A stretch of 64,000 nt of DNA. Source: Gloeothece verrucosa PCC 7822. Its GTDB lineage: Bacteria; Cyanobacteriota; Cyanobacteriia; Cyanobacteriales; Microcystaceae. Of the stretch, positions 60,938 to 64,000 are shown piece by piece (position 1 is the first letter of the stretch; each line of letters begins with the position of its first letter). A program made the translations under genes and the position numbers. Location of the stretch: positions 5,510,501 through 5,574,500 of the forward strand of contig NC_014501.1 of NCBI RefSeq assembly GCF_000147335.1, in the 5' to 3' direction. Below the pieces are notes generated by a model. The model searched no databases, had not been told where the DNA came from, and saw nothing but the letters and a program-made list of their open reading frames with translations.

Positions 60938-61726
60938 ATGGAAACAATGGAACTTAAAATAGGTTGGTTATATCCCACATTGATGAGTACATACGGCGAT
61001 CGCGGAAATGTGATCTGTCTGCAACGGCGTTGTCAGTGGCGCAATATTCCGGTGTCTATTGTGCCTTTAGATCAACAAACCGAGGCAAGTGAATTTCAAG
61101 GGGTAGATATTATTGTAGGAGGAGGGGCGCAAGATCGACAGCAGGAAATTGTCATGCGGGATTTAAAAGGCGCAAAAGCCGAGATGATTCGGGATAAAAT
61201 TGAATCGGGAACGCCGGGCGTGTTTACTTGTGGTTCTCCTCAACTGTTAGGCCATTACTATGAACCCGCTTTAGGACAACGCATTGAGGGACTAGGGTTA
61301 CTCGACTTGGTGAGTAAACACCCAGGAATTGAGGCTAAACGTTGTATCGGTAATGTGGTTTTTGAAATCACCGCTTCTCCTTTAGCAGAAGACTTAAAAA
61401 CCCTGTTGGGAACTTCCCCAGTGGTGATCGGTTTTGAAAATCATGGGGGACGGACTTATTTAGGCAATGTAGCCCCCTTGGGCAAAGTGATCAAAGGATA
61501 TGGTAATAATGGAGAAGATGGCGGAGAAGGGGCTTTTTATCGCCATGCCATTGCTACCTATTCTCACGGACCCTTGTTACCGAAAAATCCTTTTATTGCT
61601 GACTGGTTAATTCAAAAAGCTTTAGAACAAAAGTATCAAGAAGCAATAATCTTAACAAAACTTGATGATTCTTTAGCATTTCAAGCCAGAGAAGCAATGT
61701 TTAAACGGTTAGACTTACACCAATAA
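60938..61726 (+). CDS. gatD: Lipid II isoglutaminyl synthase, GatD subunit (glutamine amidotransferase)
   Basis: GatD supplies ammonia from glutamine to MurT. From ATG 60938 the protein is 262 residues; a TTG at 60923 or ATG at 60947 are alternatives. The class I amidotransferase nucleophile is C98 in FTCGSPQLLGHYY, and the histidine is in ATYSHGPLLPKNP. IGWLYPTLMSTYGDRGN at the start is typical of GatD. It follows murT, as in other species. The repeat in the gap (60851-60913) lies between them without a terminator. Confidence 0.92.
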   Translation: METMELKIGWLYPTLMSTYGDRGNVICLQRRCQWRNIPVSIVPLDQQTEASEFQGVDIIVGGGAQDRQQEIVMRDLKGAKAEMIRDKIESGTPGVFTCGSPQLLGHYYEPALGQRIEGLGLLDLVSKHPGIEAKRCIGNVVFEITASPLAEDLKTLLGTSPVVIGFENHGGRTYLGNVAPLGKVIKGYGNNGEDGGEGAFYRHAIATYSHGPLLPKNPFIADWLIQKALEQKYQEAIILTKLDDSLAFQAREAMFKRLDLHQ

Positions 61727-61811
61727 CTTATAGCAACTAAACAGTTGTTATGAACACAGATTGCATAGGATAATTTAGATTTGCCATCAATCTAATTGGC
61801 AACTAACAATT

Positions 61812-62768
61812 ATGACCGGAAGAGTAATAGATCGTGAAACGGCTGGTTTTCTCGTCCTCTTGATTCCATTAGCGATCGCGACGGTTATTTTGCTGACGGC
61901 GTGGCCGTATATTTTGGGACTGATAGGGCTTATTATCGCTCTCAAATTGTGGCAAAATTACCAATGGCTGAAGCAGTGCGAGAAAATCAATCCTTTTTTC
62001 AACCAATTAATTAAGGAACACCAAGGGCGTTTAACGCCGGTGGACTTGTCATTAAAGGCTAATTTAACCGGAGGTGCGGCTAGACGATTTCTGGATCAAA
62101 AAGCCGAAGAATATGGTGCCCAACGTAAACAAATGGAAGACAAAGGCACTATTTATTATTTTCTAACTGCCAGCGCATTAGGAAGCATTCTTGATGACAG
62201 CGAACCTTTACCTTTATTGCAAGAGGAAACCCAACCCTCAACCTCTAGTCAAGAAAGCCGCACAACAGAAACTCCTCGAGTTGAAACTCCAAAACCCGCC
62301 GTCAGTGAAGTTGTTCAACCTGTACCAGTTAAAGATCAGCCATCTGAGTTACCGGTTGAGGAGACATCCACTCCAGTCAAAGATCAGCCATCTGAGTCAC
62401 CGGTTGAGGAGACACCCACTCCAGTCAAAGATCAGGCATCTGAGTTACCGGTTGAAGAGACACCCACTCCAGTCGAAACCCCTCAGCCGCTAGACAATTC
62501 CACCTCTCAAGAGATAGAAGAAGACAGCGAAACGGCTTTACCAGAAGAACCCGAGACGCAACAGCAAGATTCTACTAATAAGCCTAAGCTAGAACTGATA
62601 CAAGCAGATTTAGCCAAGCGTTTAGAAATTAACCCGAGTACGGTGGGAAGGCGAAAATCCGACCCAGATTTTGCTGAGTGGAGTCAGAGTAAAGATCCAG
62701 AGGGTATTGCTTGGAGATATAAGCGCAAAAGCAAAACTTTTGTTCCTATAGAGGAGGAGAAAACATGA
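61812..62768 (+). CDS. Membrane-anchored protein with repeat linker and helix-turn-helix-like C-terminus
   Basis: The 318-residue protein has two adjacent hydrophobic segments (about 12-48), a cytosolic region with ARRFLDQKAEEYGAQR (a winged-helix-like segment), then a Pro/Glu/Thr-rich linker with a 16-residue unit repeated three times (VKDQPSELPVEETxTP, about residues 172-219), and finally LIQADLAKRLEINPSTVGRR followed by SDPDFAEWSQSKDPEG, which looks like a DNA-binding helix-turn-helix. I do not recognise a named family. It is 119 bases upstream of the NLR-pair gene, which may or may not be significant. Confidence 0.7.
   Translation: MTGRVIDRETAGFLVLLIPLAIATVILLTAWPYILGLIGLIIALKLWQNYQWLKQCEKINPFFNQLIKEHQGRLTPVDLSLKANLTGGAARRFLDQKAEEYGAQRKQMEDKGTIYYFLTASALGSILDDSEPLPLLQEETQPSTSSQESRTTETPRVETPKPAVSEVVQPVPVKDQPSELPVEETSTPVKDQPSESPVEETPTPVKDQASELPVEETPTPVETPQPLDNSTSQEIEEDSETALPEEPETQQQDSTNKPKLELIQADLAKRLEINPSTVGRRKSDPDFAEWSQSKDPEGIAWRYKRKSKTFVPIEEEKT
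62325..62468 (+). repeat. 48-bp tandem repeat, three copies
   Basis: Within the previous gene the unit beginning CCAGT(T/C)AAAGATCAG and ending ACCCACT or ATCCACT occurs three times head to tail, 48 bases each, with a few substitutions. It encodes the Pro/Glu-rich linker. A fourth partial unit (CCAGTCGAAACC) follows. Confidence 0.85.
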
Positions 62769-62886
62769 GAAATTAACCCTTTTTGGGATGCGTTAGCCAT
62801 AGCAAAACGCATCTCTAGCTATCTCCGTTGGCATAAGAATATAATCAGTATTATTAATCAAATATCGAAATTTTGGTGACATTGCT

Positions 62887-63345
62887 ATGCCAGATCCAAT
62901 CACAACTCTAACAGCAAGCGCGATCACTACTTTAGCATTTCAAGAATTGATCAAGTCCGGTGCCGGAGAATTGGGCAAGAAGTTTACAGGACAGGTGATC
63001 GCTAAAATTGAAGAACTACGCCAAAAGATTGTCAATAAATTGCGCGGCAAAGATAAAAAGCTGGATCAGGCATTACTAGAAGCCCAAAAGGGTGATCCTC
63101 AAGCCATCGCTACAGTGAGTCAACATTTAGATCAAGAGATGAAAGACGCGGCATTTGCCCAAGAGTTACGGACATTAGCGCAGCAAATTCAGCAAGATAT
63201 TGATATTCAGCAGGGTGCAGGGAGTGAAGTTTGGAATGTGATTGGTAAGGCGGAAAAGAATGAATTTATCGATAATAAAGCGCCCATTATTAAAGATAGT
63301 AGTGGTACGGTGACGATTAACTACGGTATGCCGCCTCAATCTTAG
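62887..63345 (+). CDS. Small helical protein carrying an NLR-shared C-terminal motif (candidate effector)
   Basis: The 152-residue protein has an N-terminal helical part (residues 1-105; SAITTLAFQELIKSGAGELG, then IAKIEELRQKIVNKLRGKDK), a Gln/Ile-rich helix (95-108), and a C-terminal motif at 115-146 starting W116-N-V and ending V-T-I-N-Y146 with A132-P-I-I-K-D137 in the middle. That motif recurs near the N-terminus of the NB-ARC protein encoded 92 bases downstream (22 of 32 positions identical). The N-terminal part may be a membrane-acting Bell/HeLo-like effector, which is inference. Start ATG 62887, no signal peptide. Confidence 0.75.
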   Translation: MPDPITTLTASAITTLAFQELIKSGAGELGKKFTGQVIAKIEELRQKIVNKLRGKDKKLDQALLEAQKGDPQAIATVSQHLDQEMKDAAFAQELRTLAQQIQQDIDIQQGAGSEVWNVIGKAEKNEFIDNKAPIIKDSSGTVTINYGMPPQS

Positions 63346-63363
63346 GAGATGTCATGTCAATTT

Positions 63364-63397
63364 GATCCCCATAACCTGCCTTATAATAAGGGGGATT
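63364..63397. repeat. C-run/G-run palindromic repeat (copy 4)
   Basis: GATCCCCATAACCTGCC is followed by TTATAATAAGGGGGATT, a weaker member of the family at 11057, 11804 and 16002. It lies in the gap between the effector-like and NB-ARC genes. Confidence 0.5.
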
Positions 63398-63437
63398 AAA
63401 GAATGAAAAAACTATAGGAATCTTAAATTATATTGAT

Positions 63438-64000
63438 ATGATGTCGGACAAAAACGCGAGTTCTGAATCGTGGAATGTAGCTGGTAATGCCCAGAAAAAT
63501 ATCTTTGAGGGAAATACAGCCCCGATAATCAAAGATACCTCGGGAAATGTGACTATTAACTATGCTAATCGCGAAAGTTTCCTTTCGGGGAATCCCTTTA
63601 AACCGCCGCTACCCCGTGAGGGGGGATTATTTGGACGCAAAGAGGATTTAGAAAGGCTGCATAATTTGTTGCAAAGCGGCAGGAATGTTTGTCTGGTGTC
63701 GGGAATGGGTGGGGTAGGTAAAACGGAATTGGCGCGTTTTTATGCCGCTAGTGAAGATTGTAAAACCCTTTTTCCGGGTGGGGTGTTTTATATTGATGTC
63801 AGAAGTGGCAAGGATTTGGCGGCTGATCTTGTGGTGCTGACTAAGTATCATTTTAAGGGAGAAATTCAGCATGATTTATCTCCACAACAAAAATTAATGG
63901 CTTGTTGGGATGTCTGGAAGCGGCAAACAGATAAGGTGTTGCTAATTCTCGATGATTTGTCGGGTTTGGGGAAAAATGTTAGGCAATATTTACCTCCTTC
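63438..64000 (+). CDS. NB-ARC (NLR-like STAND) ATPase, N-terminal part (runs off window)
   Basis: The frame is open from ATG 63438 to the window end (187 codons). Residues 11-42 carry the motif shared with the protein upstream (W12-N-V, A28-P-I-I-K-D33, V38-T-I-N-Y42). LFGRKEDLERL (64-74) opens the NTPase domain, the P-loop is GMGGVGKT (89-96), and Walker B is VLLILDD (167-173), as in bacterial and plant NLRs. Such STAND proteins sense a signal with C-terminal repeats and then oligomerise. The sensor part is outside the window. Confidence 0.85.
   Translation, partial: MMSDKNASSESWNVAGNAQKNIFEGNTAPIIKDTSGNVTINYANRESFLSGNPFKPPLPREGGLFGRKEDLERLHNLLQSGRNVCLVSGMGGVGKTELARFYAASEDCKTLFPGGVFYIDVRSGKDLAADLVVLTKYHFKGEIQHDLSPQQKLMACWDVWKRQTDKVLLILDDLSGLGKNVRQYLPP

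Noticed and set aside
62325..62468. CRISPR-like array
   Set aside because: The three 48-bp units are head-to-tail without spacers and encode a Pro/Glu-rich linker in frame.

Overview
The window is chromosomal DNA of a cyanobacterium, most likely unicellular and of the Cyanothece/Gloeothece type (the genus is inference). Lineage-typical genes are a CpcT-type phycobilin lyase, Ycf54, Ycf35, a phytochrome kinase with an Rcp1-like regulator, ctaA-ctaB, a VTE5-like phytol kinase, CrtW, PhaB, a BioU-like enzyme, PEP-CTERM proteins and the excision-factor pair XisH-XisI. GCGATCGC (HIP1) occurs only sporadically, while AAGCSGCTT is frequent. There is one tRNA (Lys-UUU), no rRNA, no CRISPR array and no intact transposase.

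Layout. 1-6.3 kb: an acyltransferase cut by the left edge, a GH13 glycosidase, a monoacylglycerol-lipase-like hydrolase, a RibK-like protein, and heme A synthesis (ctaA-ctaB). 6.3-10.6 kb: a frameshifted DNA methyltransferase remnant, then a minus-strand detoxification block (TetR, thioredoxin, Old Yellow Enzyme, two GSTs). 10.7-18.2 kb: YidD-like protein, CpcT, a DUF1517 protein, a candidate small RNA, thiE-thiS, a toxin-antitoxin pair, a DUF6887-like protein and oligopeptidase A. 18.4-21.5 kb: a Tat-exported multicopper oxidase with three uncharacterised membrane proteins. 21.5-22.5 kb: a gene-free kilobase holding two inverted copies of a structured, terminator-like RNA. 22.5-29.3 kb: a HAF-repeat PEP-CTERM protein, carotenoid ketolase plus glycosyltransferase, PhaB, and a Ca2+/H+ exchanger relative without its two signature glutamates.

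29.3-33.2 kb: ycf54, pdxJ, aroC, xisH-xisI and a Uma2 nuclease. 33.2-40.1 kb: a decayed DUF4347 remnant, a 1715-residue beta-helix/cadherin/dockerin-like surface protein, and a membrane-anchored relative of one of its domains. 41.8-49.1 kb: pyruvate kinase, then a signalling cluster (multi-domain diguanylate-cyclase regulator, phytochrome kinase, Rcp1-like regulator). 49.2-57.2 kb: ychF, bioU-like gene, DUF2997-Ycf35-ferredoxin, a YiaA-like protein, a 30-residue membrane peptide, and a CoA-ligase-like, phytol kinase and aldose-epimerase series. 57.2-61.7 kb: tRNA-Lys, pyrG and murT-gatD, which amidates peptidoglycan precursors.

The right end (62.9-64.0 kb) is the most interesting part. A small helical protein and the NB-ARC (NLR-like) ATPase encoded directly after it share a 32-residue motif, at the C-terminus of the first and the N-terminus of the second. 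That is the arrangement expected of a bacterial NLR that signals to its effector through matching motifs, perhaps amyloid-forming. Short palindromic and MITE-like repeats lie in many intergenic gaps.
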